Positions 10,469-22,170 are shown, counted from the first letter of the stretch. The stretch: DNA of 64,000 bases from Spirometra erinaceieuropaei (GCA_902702965.1 CACRXP010000714.1:162930-226929), one strand, 5' to 3'. Numbers and translations are program-made. The notes: a model not told the origin generated them from the sequence alone.

Positions 10469-11139
10469 AGGCTGATCAAGCTCTTGTCCCAGCGATCGTG
10501 TCCTCTTCAAGACCACTTCCTGGGACTCATCTCTTCGCTTCTATTGGCCGATGTTGCCACAGACGCATAAGCCCAATTTGGCAGACAAAGGTGAAACGAG
10601 TCAGCTGTGACGGTGGCGATCGCGTGAGCAGACTGCAACACGGCCGACTCCTCACCAGATGGCACGACGGGCACCTATCCCATTGGAGTTTCTATCGCTT
10701 CGACCGCTCAACGACAAGGCGGGTACATGAACATTACAGACACCAGAGGACCGAACTTGCCACCTGTTTGTTGAAATACAGAAACACCTAACCATATTGC
10801 AGCTGGCGTGGCTTGATTGGCCGCCCTAAGGGACAACGGCACTACTGTGTCCCTCTGACGCGATCGGCGATTGCACGACAATCAAAGATGCATAATTCCT
10901 TCCAGAATCGCGAGTTTATCTCGTCGTAGTGTAAAAGTATTAAATGTCCGACTTCCGGTAGGATTTTTGCGCCTGTTTCGAAATGATTACTCACCTGAGC
11001 TTTTAGTACATTTAGATTCCCACTGATGTCTACCGGTCCGCTGGCTATGTGTCAATCACGCCACTTCTGCAACGACCTTGTATTCAACTGGTACATGCCT
11101 GCACATATGGATATCAACAACAGTTAACTGCTAGGCCAG

Positions 11140-11275
11140 CATTTGATTGACTATGTGGTTTGGCGTTCCGTACGATCTGCCTCTGACATCATGAGAGCAC
11201 TCACTGAAGAACAGTCAATTTCATACTCTCCTGTAGGCAAATGGAATTTGAGTGCCGGTCAGGGACGTCAGATTG
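11140..11275 (+). CDS. Unrecognised plus-strand exon candidate (B1)
   Basis: This is a 136-bp open stretch between an acceptor-like GGCCAG and a donor-like GTAAAA. It codes for a peptide including SDIMRALTEEQSISYSPVG and WNLSAGQ. The same boundaries, length and frame are kept in B2 (44962-45097) with a handful of amino-acid changes. I do not recognise the product, and the donor is weak. It could be a true exon or just a conserved stretch of a recent duplication. Confidence 0.3.
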
Positions 11276-13149
11276 GTAAAATTATTGTTCAATCGGCAGT
11301 CTCCTGTAGCTCACATTTTTTGCATGTATCGACAATATCTACTAATACGTGCATCCGTCACAATGTCTACGAGACGCAATCGTTATAGAGTACAGTCGTG
11401 CACGTCTATTTATGAATATTAGTTTGCTAGTCGGAGCGGGATTTCCTTTGCGTTCCTGCCATTTCACGGGCCTTTTCCATGAAACCCGCACCACCTTTAT
11501 CCCTTCCGTCATAGTCGGGCCAAATGGAAAAGGTAGAAGTGGAGGGCATCGGTGGCTTTTCGGCATAGGAGCGATTTGCATACGATAATGAACTCGTACT
11601 ATTTATTGCGTAGCGATATCTGACTTTAATGCTAACGTATTTCAAAGACAAAACGTGAGTAAACGCATTTAGATAAAAAAAGTGATTCCTTTGGTAAAAA
11701 CTTGGCGATTGGTAGTTTAAATGAACAGACATACCGCTAGCCACCTCTTTCGTGTACTGCTTTAAAAACGCCAGCGTAGCACCACCATAACAAGAAAATA
11801 TAAATCATTACGAGAAAGACGGCGTGAGGAGAATATACTTGTCTGGCTTATTGGCCGCTGTGTTTGGCGCTCAATCTAGAACTCTCGCAGGCGGTAGCCC
11901 CACGACCAATGTTGACCTAGGAGGTCACCTGACACGGGTGACATTACCTCAACGACTACTCAATAAAATTATAATTATTACATCCTGCGCGACACACACG
12001 ACTTGCCGTACTCCTAATTGAGAGCTTATTTCATTGCCTCCACGACAGAAAATGGAACAACTACGCAGGTTACAATCACAGGTGGCATAAACTTTAAACT
12101 TTCTTGCATTTATGTCACAATCCCGCACAGACCCTTTATATTTCTAATCAAATTCTACATTAGAACTGACAGGAGATAAGTTATGCTGCTGAAATAAGTT
12201 TATGGGGAACGTTTCAAACATCGATTTGAATAATCCACTTTAAGTTCGGATTCAGTTGAGTTTAATCATGTGAATCGTAGGGCACACCAAATGAACATCG
12301 CTTGAGTCACAGTCCAAAACCTTTCTCAAAATTCGTCGAAACGCCAACTCGCTGTTACTAAGCCAGGGTTAATCCTGTAAACTCCATGAGAATTCCTCTA
12401 CATTTTTGCCCTACTGTCGTCTACTAACCACGCCCGGTTGTCCGTGAGTTTAGCAGGATTACATTTATGGATTACATTCGTGCAAAATGGTGGCTAAATG
12501 TTGCTTTAACATCCGGAGGTAAAGATGTGTTATTGCTTCCCATCCTCGCACTTATTTTGCGTTTATAAACTGTCAGCGTGCTACGCCCACACTCTTCGAA
12601 CGAGAGCTCAATGTGCTATGCTACTCTGACTCTGGCTGAATTAACCATACACTATTTATTTTCTGCCTCTCTCGGAAAGATCTCCCCACATTTTCCTCAT
12701 GCAATAATTCAAACGACCAAATTCAGGTAATGAATGGAGAAAACCTTCAAAAAGCTCGTTTTCCCCTTCAGTAACTCTCATCCCGGCTAACTGATATGTG
12801 AATTTACACCCGAAGATTGGTTAGTCGTAGTGAAAGCGAATGCGTGATTTTATGAAAAGTAAAGCAGTCTGGAAAACTTTATTTTTTCTCCAGATTCACC
12901 TACAAGAATTGGGTTTACATGGCGTTTTGAGTAATTGATTAGCATGGGATCCCATGAACTTTGAAGGAGTCTTATCAAAGCCACCCTTCATTCCTTCTTC
13001 CAAACCAGGACTTCGTAGTCCTTAACCGAATGTTCACGGCCCCAGTATGACAAATAGGCACAGGAGTGGCCGGCATGTACCTGAAAGACGGAATTTAAGA
13101 ATAAAGAGCTTGGTTTGTACGATATCGAAACAGGACCTATCTCGCAATG

Positions 13150-13590
13150 GATAGGAGCCACAAGGCGTAGTCGTTGACCGACCTCTTAAAATGTTAACCA
13201 AAATTCTGAAATGCGCTTTGCTCACAAGGGTTACTTACGTGGGTTGCACGGTTTGTATTTTCAAACAAATAACAATCACAATGGCTATCAAAACAGTCCC
13301 TATGTGACAATGATTAAACGCACGTTGTCGGCAAATTGCACTTAATGACCGATCTTATGAAAGGTTAGCCGATATTCTGAAGTGCGCTTCCAATTAGAAA
13401 GGGTTACCCAAATAATGTTGTACCGTTGGAAATCTAGCTGCGTAATCCTAAGATTACATTTGAATGCACTTCTTTCCGACTGTCTACAGACACTGCCCTC
13501 GTGAATAATGACTACATAAATGACATGGATTTTCTTTTATTTATTTTCAGCATTCTTATAAATTCAAGTGTATTTTCCAAAATACTTTTT
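13150..13590. repeat. Two degenerate copies of the fold-back element's terminal motif
   Basis: Two sub-repeats near 13170-13240 and 13345-13410 follow the pattern GACC-TCTTA-AAA-GTTA-CC-A-ATTCTGAA-TGCGC...GGGTTAC. This resembles the arm of the fold-back element at 2498-2575. They suggest that an older relative of that element lies in block B, and they are present again at 47155-47400. Confidence 0.5.
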
Positions 13591-13847
13591 CAATAATATC
13601 TCTTCACGTACTCATTTAGTAGAGGTTTAGGTATTCCGAGAACTGTACACTCCGATAAAATGTATCTGTCAGTCTTAAAAAGCTTTCTCATTATGAAGTT
13701 ATTGAAAGACCGTACAATGTTCATTCGAACAGCCACATACCTGTGAAGTATTTCGGGATTAGGCCACATGCTGATCAATATTTTATCCCCACGTAATTTA
13801 TCCCTCATAATCGACAACGGAATCCAGAAGTTTACGTAATTGGTCAA
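13590..13847 (-). other. Open frame conserved between B1 and B2, probably element-derived
   Basis: An 85-codon ATG frame includes MNIVRSFNNFIMRKLFKTDR and ends LNEYVKRYY. The B2 copy (47578-47835) is identical over roughly its C-terminal half, with five amino-acid changes in the N-terminal half. Six of the seven base changes alter an amino acid, which argues against selection on this frame. Part of the sequence resembles the loop of the fold-back element at 2850-2925. I do not claim a functional protein. Confidence 0.3.
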
Positions 13848-14624
13848 TTAGTGTATTTGTCGTCGATATGCACAAGGAGACCATGACGAGCACTCGGTGT
13901 TCTTTGTGATGGAAGTGAAGTGGATTTCCCTAAGTCAGAAGCCTATATCTGCAGTGCGCTAACCGAATTTGGATCTACCTCCATTTACGTCCGACCACCA
14001 ATCAACGTCCACGCCCACGACTGCTGCTCTTATTAAAAGCCTAGGCATGCGGTGAAGACAGTAGGAAGGAACTGGCTAGGCTAATTGGTGTCGTTCATGT
14101 CTATCAGTAAGGCTTTCCGACACTCTGCATGCTGTTGTCTAGCAGCCACTTGTGCGACTTCTATACGCGAAGACCCATGGCCAGCAGGTAACTTCCTCGG
14201 AGAGGGTGTCATCGCTGTCGCAAAATGCAGTGTCAGCTCTAAGAGTTGCCGAAGTAGCCTTCTCACGAACAAATATGACCTGCCAGTCACCAGTTCCCAA
14301 TGTTTCTAGTTAAATTAACCCTAATGACGCTCTACGTTTCCCCGCTTCCTTTACGAGAACAGGCAGATTTCGAAGAAGCATGTACGAGAGGCCTTCAATT
14401 CGAAGATCTCAGCGTTTGCGGCCGCAACTGCAGCTACTTTATTTAGATCTCCTCATCGTCCAACCGAAGGACTCCAAGTTTAACTGCAGAAACCAGGAGT
14501 ATTCATATGTCAGACAGTGAAGACCTTACAAGGATGAAGGCTGTTAAGAGGGAAAGGATTAGACTGAGGGCTTTGTTCTGAGTAGGCAAGAGTGGACAGG
14601 AATAAAAAAAATAAATCCACTTAC

Positions 14625-14751
14625 CTTGCCTGAAGGAATCTCATCCTTAACACGGGCTTTGGCGATGTACAGCGGTTGTCTATCCGACGCGATTCCCGCA
14701 ACAATCGCTCCCTTCGGAACCTCACCACCACTTGCCGGTACCCATTCGTAA
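14625..14751 (-). CDS. DM9 gene exon 2 (B1)
   Basis: On the minus strand an acceptor (GATCAACCAG) is followed by YEWVPASGGEVPKGAIVAG and RQPLYIAKARVKDEIPSGK, then a perfect GTAAGT donor. This is the first half of a second DM9 repeat (W-V-P, P-x-GAI-x-GG/AG, LY-x-A-A, G-K). The exon is 127 bp. Its first base completes the TG left by exon 1 at 15550 to a Cys codon, so the two exons join in frame. The rest of the second DM9 repeat should lie in a third exon, which I could not find downstream on the minus strand. B2 carries an equivalent at 48616-48742. Confidence 0.75.
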
Positions 14752-15169
14752 CTGGTTGATCAAACAGAAATACCGCAATACTTATTACAAATAATTCGAC
14801 ATTACTGCCACAACAAGAAGGAGATATTGCAGCCTTACTCTTAGACTACTCCACACAAAACACGCATCGTTTCACGTTTCGCCCTTTAGTTGGCCACGTT
14901 AATGTCCTCCTTCCTCATCTACCCCCAGGCGGCAGGCGTGATAATTTTATAATTTATTCTTGATTGGGGTGTAGACTGAACCAGCTAACGTTGATCTGAC
15001 AAATTAGGTGCTACCAAAGGACATTCTTGCCTCTGCCTCATAAACACAATTCTGCATCTCTCCTCATCTTTCCATAAAAATATGGTATGCTAGAAATGCT
15101 TTAATATGTGACAGTCTACCTCCGTATTTACCTATCAGCTAGAATTCAGTTAAATCACCATGTAAATCG

Positions 15170-15530
15170 GAAGTCGCGACCACTTTTAACACGAATCCGG
15201 TCCCATGAGAGCGTGACGGTGACAGATGATTGACTCTGCTTAGCGAGGACATAGGTGGCTGGCACGGTCTAAACCCGCACCTAGGCGTACCATCACACGC
15301 CCTGCTCCACAACAAAACAATTGATTAGGATTTTATACAACAAATACAACAACTGGCCGGAGGCGGCTCGAATGCCATTAGGTGGGAGTGTCATAGAGGC
15401 CACATAAAGAAGGAGTCAGTGCAGCCTGACTCTCAGTCCACCAGTCCGTCACTCCAAACAAAACACAGGAGACCGTCTAGCCGAATCTGAGCCGGCGTTC
15501 ATTTGTCTATCCACTAGAACATAAATGGCT
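15170..15530 (+). repeat. Dispersed repeat family R, partial copy inside the DM9 intron (B1)
   Basis: The GGTGGCTGGCACGGTCTAAA and GCAGCCTGACTCTCAGTCC blocks match the R copies at 28430-28680 and 28640-28700. It lies in the intron between DM9 exons 1 and 2, on the opposite strand to the gene. Confidence 0.6.
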
Positions 15531-15549
15531 GTTCGGTAGTTCTGCTTAC

Positions 15550-15808
15550 CAGCAAGGTTGGCCGAGACAACGAGTGTCACAGAGTACTTCGCAGTCCCCC
15601 ACCGAATGTTCAGCGCCAGCGTACGGTACGTAGGCGGTGTAGAGTGGTGGAATGTACTTTCCGGGGATTTGTTCACCCTCATGCCAAGCGCGACAGACGT
15701 AGACGTCGTGCTGTGTCGCAATGGCACCGTCTGGAATGTCGCCGAGTTCTGTCTTCACCCAGGACAGGCCAATCTGTATACCTTTGCCTACTTTGGCCAT
15801 AATCGAAC
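15550..15808 (-). CDS. DM9 gene exon 1 with start codon (B1)
   Basis: On the minus strand, eight bases after an acceptor-like ATATAGCAG, the ATG at 15800 opens an 83-codon frame plus two bases, ending at a GTAAGC donor. The peptide shows one DM9 repeat: GLSWVKTELGDIPDGAI, YVCRAWHEGEQIPGK, AYVPYAGAEHSVGDCEVL. An intron in the 5' leader is implied because the acceptor precedes the ATG. DM9 (DUF3421) proteins are small, often cytosolic, and some bind mannose. This copy is intact, unlike B2. Regulation is not visible. Expression is unproven because the last exon is not found. Confidence 0.75.
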
Positions 15809-16984
15809 CTGCTATATCGTGGAAGATGGAGATATGCAGGAGGCTATCTCATAATCACAAATGCAGCATAATGCAAATGTATTAGATTTGTTAGGCAGCA
15901 TTTTAAGAAACATTCTACATCACGTTGATACCTAAGAAAGCACAAATGCCGCACGCATCCAGTGAACATAAATGACAGTGGCCATGTCACTGTTTCGAAA
16001 AGCATACCTATACAGCTCCACACCCCTACTACGTAAGCGACTTAACGGCAAATACCAATCCCATTAAAGCGAAAAATTAAACTGGCCAACAGTCAAATTC
16101 TGACCGATTAACTGCGTGACGTAATACATTGAATTTCAAAGAAGGCAAGTGCTGGAATATCCTGTAGGGCTTCTGACAAGTCGTTCTCCATATAACAAAT
16201 CCTCCTAAAGAAACTAATAGAAGTCATATTATAACCTCTCACTCTTTCCTTCTTTAGAACTCTTCCGAGACAAATGAAACTATCAGTCGTCATAAGTGAG
16301 ACCGTTAAACACTAACCAAATCAGAGTACACGTCTGCGCAGATAAAATTAAAAGCATTCTGCAATCTAAGCGCACAGTCAAATGAGGAAATAAGTAGCCG
16401 GGGCGCTTTCGCTTCGAAGGGAAATGAGTGGAGGAAAGTCAACTCACGAGTGTCAAAAGCACCGTAGTTAGAGCTGCGACATCCATCAAGGCTATTTATG
16501 TGGTCCCACCGTAGAACATCTGACGATGCCTATTGGAAGGTCTGCCTAGCGCTGATTGTCAGCCGACCAATCAGAATCGGGCACAATGTCACCGCGTGGC
16601 GCAATCGCGAGCGTTGGTGGGATATTCCATCCCGTGCCTCTACACATCTGGCGATTAACAGAAATTGGTATAACAAATCGGGTTTCTTGACGTCGGTTTT
16701 TTAAGGATTACTGAATTTGTAGGCTGCAAACTGGTCACGTGTTACTGCCATTCGTGCGGACCAAACCTCCCTGATATCGGCAGTCGATGTTAACGATTTA
16801 CTCGCGGTTAGAAACCAGTTCTCGCTAAAGTTTTAGAGGTGAAATACGCGAATTGATCAAACCTCACATTCATCATTAGGATTAGTAGCAGCAGTATCAA
16901 CAAGAACATCAACAACATCGGCAGGATTATTTACCTCCTGAGCGGAGTATATGCGTGAAAGGCTAAAGTTTGGACATCATTGCG

Positions 16985-17185
16985 TTGCGTCATAAGTTCA
17001 AGCGCCTCTGTGCAGATGAACGCTGATGGGGATGGAAATCCACAGCGTCGGCAGCGCTCTATTTTACCTCGACGGGGCACCAATCGACTGTCAGAGCCTA
17101 TCAGCCATCTGGAGCTAAGGTTGTATGCAGTGAAGTGTACGTATGCAGACCAATCTGCAGACCTATGCATACTTTGGCCAGGATG
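16985..17185 (+). repeat. Short dispersed repeat S (SINE-like)
   Basis: The core TTCAAGCGC...GATGAACGCTGATGGGGA, followed by CAGCGTCGGCAGC and CTATCAGCC-TCTGGAGCT-AG, recurs at 20785-20985 and 51010-51215. A looser form of the first part is at 8135-8200 and 28745-28800. No reading frame is shared. Confidence 0.6.
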
Positions 17186-17454
17186 AATCCTGAAAGGGGG
17201 ATCAGTAGGATGAAATGAGCACATACTGCAATGTGAGCAGTCAGTAGATGAGGAGAACAAAGGGTTAGATCGCAGTTGGTAGCCAGGAATGGGAAGGCGG
17301 ACAGTCAGGTCCCTGTCTTACGGGAATGGTGGGAAAGAAGGTTATATGGGTGGGGTAAATGGAAGGGCCGGTAGAGGAATGCTGGAGATTCTGGGTTAAA
17401 ATACAGTTACCGGGGCAAGTGCTGGGAAGCTTTAAGTAGGTGGAATAATGACAG

Positions 17455-17790
17455 AAATTTAAACCCTACGCTTAACCCTAAAATACAACCATGACCGCGA
17501 CCGTAAAGGCTGACACTAAGCCTCAAAACCAAAACGTAACCAAAATCCTAAAACCAAATTCTAACCCAAAACCTTGTCTAACCCTAACCCTAACCTTGAC
17601 CCTTACCCTAATCCTGACCCTAAGCCTAATCTTAACCCTAACCTTAAGCCTTACGCTAACCCTATCCTTAACCTTAACCGTAACCCTAACGGGAACCTAA
17701 ACCCTAACACTGAAACCTGACCCTAAGACGCAAACCCTAATAATAAAACTTAACCTACACCTAACCCTCACCTTCCCTAAACCCAACAGC
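17455..17790 (+). repeat. Degenerate telomere-like CCCTAA array (B1)
   Basis: The stretch is dominated by six-base words around CCCTAA (CCTAAC, CTTAAC, CCTTAC), most regular at 17580-17700. CCCTAA is the complement of the flatworm and vertebrate telomere repeat TTAGGG. It is internal, not at an end, and repeats at 51478-51800 in B2. The ORF it produces (LTLTLTL) is an artefact of the repeat. Confidence 0.85.
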
Positions 17791-17929
17791 CTGACCTAAA
17801 CGGGTGACCTGCCTAACTAAGTAAGAGCACACCTACTGATAACAAGTTCCCTATACAAGGTAAGCTTACCTACTGGTAACAAGTACGTACGTCGACAGTA
17901 CCAATGTATAATGTCTGGCTACCAACTGC

Positions 17930-18340
17930 GATCTTACCGAACAAAAGCGAAAGTCAACTCACGAACTCCGGAAGACAAGCACCAACACCAGTACGGTTGA
18001 GGTCGCCACATCAACCAATGCTGCTTATAGGGCTCCATCGAAGCACAGATTGTTGTGCGCATCCGAGATGCCAGTCAGATTCCGGTAGGTTGTCATCGCA
18101 TGGCGAAATCGCGCTTGCACAATCGTACGCGGGCATTAAACAGGTGAAGCAAGGTTGACGCAACCAAAAGAGTGTGTGGATCACTGAGCCGCCTTTTACT
18201 GCGTGGCTGGCAAAACACGACTGACTCCTTGCTCCTCCATGGTGACTCTGCAGACTGCATGCACTGCATGGCGAAATATTCCGGCCTCTGCCTCCACACG
18301 GCTGACGGTTAACGGAAGGGGCTCGTGGCCCGGTTGGCAG
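17930..18340 (+). repeat. Diverged internal repeats related to 16440-16700
   Basis: The opening GTCAACTCACGA and the later motif TGGCGAAAT(CG) recur from 16440-16600 and again around 18265. This indicates an old local amplification inside block B. No coding sequence is supported. Confidence 0.4.
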
Positions 18341-19156
18341 AGGCGTGGACTTCTAAACCAACAGTTTGCGTGTTCGAGGCTCGGTTGTTCCACACTTCGG
18401 GCTTGGGTATGGCTGGCTGACGACGGCTAATAAGCCAGAAATGGCCATTCCAGTCTCATTTGTCTTTGTCGGTAATATCATTCTGCCAGTAGTTTTTCTT
18501 TTAAGTTGGGCAATGGCCAACGTGTTGTTTCCTCTCACGCGTAGGAAGGCTCCTGCGAACATAGACTTAGTCAAGAAGAATTCGGAGACTTGTTGCCTAA
18601 CTAACCAGCAACCTATACCGCTTCAGTCCGAGCAAGAGGAAGACATTTTGTATAATAAGGCCTTGACTTACGGATACGCGGCTTGAGCAAGTCGAGCAAA
18701 ATTTAATACTAGTCATGGTCCACTTCGCGATCCACTTAGATGGACTGGGCGATTGAACATCGTTGTTGGTCAACTTAACGATGTGTTTAAGACTATCGCC
18801 AATTCCCTTATCCTCATTGGAAGGCCTGACATGGACGGACCGCTAACGCGGGATACACTGCTATTGGGGAACCAATCAATTTCCACTAACGATTGAATGC
18901 AGATCCTCAACTTTAGAACCGGATTTCCTTGCTATTTGGGGGGTGGGGGCATACATTGAGAAGGTTAGGCTTGGATAACCCATTGAGGATAACTCTCCGG
19001 GTTGTCTATTTCAGATCACTATTCGAGAAGGCAAACAAAAGATCAGCGTCACATCGCTCGGGTCTTAGAATATCTGTAGGTATATCTGTTTATTTTCGGC
19101 GCACATATCGCTATCGAAGACGAAGATGCGATCACTGAAAGAAGAAATTTATTGGC

Positions 19157-19193
19157 CTGACGTTTTGCATTCTCACTCAAACCCATCATCAAA
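19157..19193 (-). ncRNA. Hammerhead-like motif, minus-strand copy in X
   Basis: Minus strand: TTGATGATGGGTTTGAGTGA, then GAATGCAAAACGTC, then AGGCCAATAAATTT. It has the same layout as the copies at 10435 and 44252, with the first core base changed (TTGATGA). It shows that the motif is a mobile family present on both strands. Confidence 0.35.
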
Positions 19194-20784
19194 GTCAGTC
19201 TGTCTGTAGGTATATCTATTTGTTTACCCGTCACATATGTGTCTGCACCTTGTTTTCCACCACTAATGAGGGTTCATAACCAACCGGTTTCAGAATATTT
19301 CACCCATAAGCCTAACCTGAAGTCTAAATTTTTGCTGACTTTGCCACACAGGACGTAACGTTTCGTTGACCTGAAACGCATCCAGCCTTGTACGGTAATT
19401 GCCGAATAGTTTCTCGCAAATCATACACATTCATTTCGTTCGGGGAAGGGTTTGGCGTAGTAAACTGAATGCTTCTCCTTAAGACTGCGTAAGCTATTTT
19501 TGTCGGCTCTCACTCAGTGACAGACCAGATCAACTTATGCGCTCGAAGAAGACGTGAAAACAAAGCCTGGCAAGGACCGTGCAGCGAAATAATTATAATC
19601 AAAACTAATTTTATGGCGACCAACGTATGCATGTATTCAGGTCATAAATCTAGATATTCTATTGCCGTTAGCCGCTTACACGCAGTACTGGCGCACGTAA
19701 GATGTACGCTGGGGGGAGGAGAGGCTAGCTCAGAGACCGGACATCATTTCTATTTGTGTGCTTCTCTGTCAGATCATTGATACCAGTGGGCCTACAGCCG
19801 CCGTCACCGCGTTCAATGTCCGTAGGGTCTCGGGTCTTATTCTTTTGTTCAAATATTTTCTGCCTACAGATGAACACTTCACCTGCACATGCCCATTTCC
19901 GAGGAATTGTGCCGAACTGTAGGCTGGCGTCTTGTGCTCCAGATGAATGGAGATGTCTTCGGGGGTGTGTGTGCGTTCGATGATTTATGGAAGTCTTTTG
20001 ATCTCGGTTATGTCGTAGGTACAGACGACTGTTAATGTCTAATGCTTTTTGTGTTGTGCGAAAGCTGCCATTTCCTTCTTTTGACCGCAATTAACTTGGG
20101 AATCTAAGTCTCTTGAGTAATGATAATTTTGAATTTGATTATTTGGATTTCCGTCCAAAAATAAACGCAAATGCATGAAAGTCAGAAAACAATCCCTGAT
20201 TTTGATAATATGGCTTCTTCGCGCTATCGAAGTCACAATAACAGACGAACAATTCGGTCCAGTCGGTCGATCCTCCATCAGACATGTATCGGCAGTTCAA
20301 TTTATTGGATCGTCGCATTTGCGAGGCCGTTTCTAGCAGCTGAATGTTGGGCATTTAGTGACCGGTCAAACACTTATGAATCCATTGCTGCTGGACACCT
20401 TTTCGGTTGGAAAAATAGACTAAGCCTCTAAATCAACAGTTCCTTTAGAAGCTCGGAGTGGAGGTTCGTCAGTCTGCTCTCGTTGATATATTTCACCGCG
20501 AATGGATAGTCTAGAGAAATTACGAGAACCTGCCAACTGGCGCCATTGCTAGTCGGTAATTTTAGCCAGGTCTCTATCTCACACAGGACCTAGTTCGCAC
20601 GGGATGGATAAGATCTTCAGAGAGGCAAAGGTGTGGTCGGATCGCACCTGAGTTAGAGTAAGAGAGAGAGACAGTGTCAAAAAGCCTCGTTAAAACGAGA
20701 TATTGCAGATTGACTCTTCGTCCTGAAGTAACCGACGTATACTTTCAACCGGATATTTTCGAATTCCCGACCCTTGGCGCGCTG

Positions 20785-20985
20785 TGATAAATTCAAGCGC
20801 ATCACATTTATCATATTGCGGAATGTGCTGATGAACGCTGATGGGGACGGAATCCCCCAGCGTCGGCAGCACTCTATTTCACCTCGACCGCGCACCCATC
20901 ATCTGTCGGCGTCTATCAGCCCTCTGGAGCTGAGATTGTGCGCAGTGCCTGACAGAACTGCAAGAGCTCGTCTTCACGGACCATA
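20785..20985 (+). repeat. Short dispersed repeat S, copy in X
   Basis: It shares TTCAAGCGCATCA, GATGAACGCTGATGGGGA and CAGCGTCGGCAGCACTCTAT with 16985 and 51010. Confidence 0.65.
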
Positions 20986-21164
20986 AACAAGCTGGGTGAG
21001 CACTAGGTTATACACATTTGCGTGAGAGGTGCATGTTCTGTGTGTGGAATAGGCAATGTGTTCGGGATTGTGTGCAGAGTGTTGGTCGGTCAAAGATTCT
21101 CTGATGTTTGGCTGCGAATATTCAGGCAGGCCTATATGGTCGAGTAGGCCCATGCGTTTGTGAG

Positions 21165-21850
21165 CAGTGTGCGGAATTAACAGCTCCCGCATCTCACCTC
21201 TTAAACTAAAACAAGAATTTGTTCCTAACCACGAGTCATTCGATTGCGCCATGCCTCCGATGATCGAGAGCTGTCTTTCAAATGGAAAGCGACAACACAT
21301 GACCAGTTGCGCAAACTACAAAACAATTCATTTTCAGATAAACGTTTGAATAGTTCCCCCGCCCACTCCCACACCAAGATGCTTGGCCCCAGTCCCTGCT
21401 GTGTGGGGAGGCACATAACAGAACGGGCTCACCGATGACTGAGGCAGCAAGTGCAGATTGCAGCAAATCATCAGCCCAGGTTTGCGCCTGAGGAGAGTAC
21501 GTTCTCATTCAACCACCGAGTGTTCGAATGCACAGGACGGGATAGATGAAAAACCCTTGATTGCTGAACTGGAATGGAGCAGCAAGGAGTCTGCAGTGTG
21601 CTCAGCGAAAACACACAGTTTTGGCGACATTGCATCATATGTCCAATGGGCATAGCAAGCTGTCTTTCAGTAGCTTTGATGGATGCACCAGCTCCAAATT
21701 CGGTGGCTTTTCAGAGTTCGTGAGTTGACTTTCGGTTGTTCTATCCCTCCGTAGCAATGTTAGACAGCTAGTTCGAATATGAACAGGGTGGAGAATGTGT
21801 CTTTAAATATTGCTTAATAAATTCGACTCATAATTACAATTTGCCATCCA
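21165..21850 (+). repeat. Direct repeat of 555-1345, upstream of the DM9 exon
   Basis: Near-identical to the window start over hundreds of bases. Both copies sit immediately 5' of a DM9 exon in the same orientation, so a gene-plus-flank duplication is the simplest reading. Confidence 0.8.
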
Positions 21851-21914
21851 CCGGGTTTGGATTATGCTGTGATTCTCCTCTTCATTCTTTCCATCTTCCA
21901 CAACAATCTGACAG

Positions 21915-22170
21915 GCTGAATCATGGCCAAAATTGAAGGTGCACAGATGGATCTGTCCTGGGTAAAGGCAAAACCAGGCGACATTCCAGATGGAGCCATT
22001 GATGTACAGCCTGGCATCTACGTCTGCCGCGCCCTCTACGAGGCTGAACAAGTACCCGGAAAGTACATTTCCGCAATGTTCGAAGCCTTCGTTCCCTGCG
22101 CTGGGCGTGAAAATCCGGTGGAGGCGTGTGAAGTACTCTGTGACACTCGTTGTCGCGGGAAGCCTCCCTG
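21915..22170 (+). CDS. DM9 (DUF3421) exon 1, plus strand
   Basis: After an acceptor-like polypyrimidine tract ending CTGACAG, the ATG at 21923 opens a frame containing MDLSWVKAKPGDIPDGAID, PGIYVCRALYEAEQVPGKY and AFVPCAGRENPVEACEVL, ending at a GTAAGA donor. This is one complete DM9 repeat with the same exon boundaries and phase as 15550-15808, but on the opposite strand. The usual YGG/YAG of the third block reads CAG here. I could not find a YEWVP-type second exon in the 1.5 kb downstream, so this may be an orphan exon of a broken gene. Confidence 0.7.

Larger units (their letters stand above)
5480..18950 (+). repeat. Segmental duplication block B, copy B1
   Basis: The sequence is collinear with 39240-52805 over its whole length, interrupted by small indels. 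In one 258-bp stretch compared base by base (13590-13847 against 47578-47835) I count seven differences. The right edge is sharp: both copies match through a G-rich tract (GGGGGGTGGGGG, 18939-18950) and then diverge completely. The left edge is near 5480. B carries gene fragments, an old Penelope endonuclease piece, a non-LTR fragment and a telomere-like array, listed separately. Larger stretches not otherwise listed (8250-9440, 10500-11130, 11750-13150) show no recognisable gene. Confidence 0.95.

Noticed and set aside
14081..14290. Third exon of the DM9 gene
   Set aside because: The open frame lacks the expected YGG-E-H and EVL blocks of DM9 and differs between B1 and B2 mainly by amino-acid-changing substitutions.
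17491..17700. ORF with a Leu-Thr repeat, membrane-like
   Set aside because: Direct translation of CCCTAA-type hexamers; no start or splice context.
19725..20090. 121-codon minus-strand ORF as a gene
   Set aside because: No motif, no second copy and no splice or start evidence beyond length.
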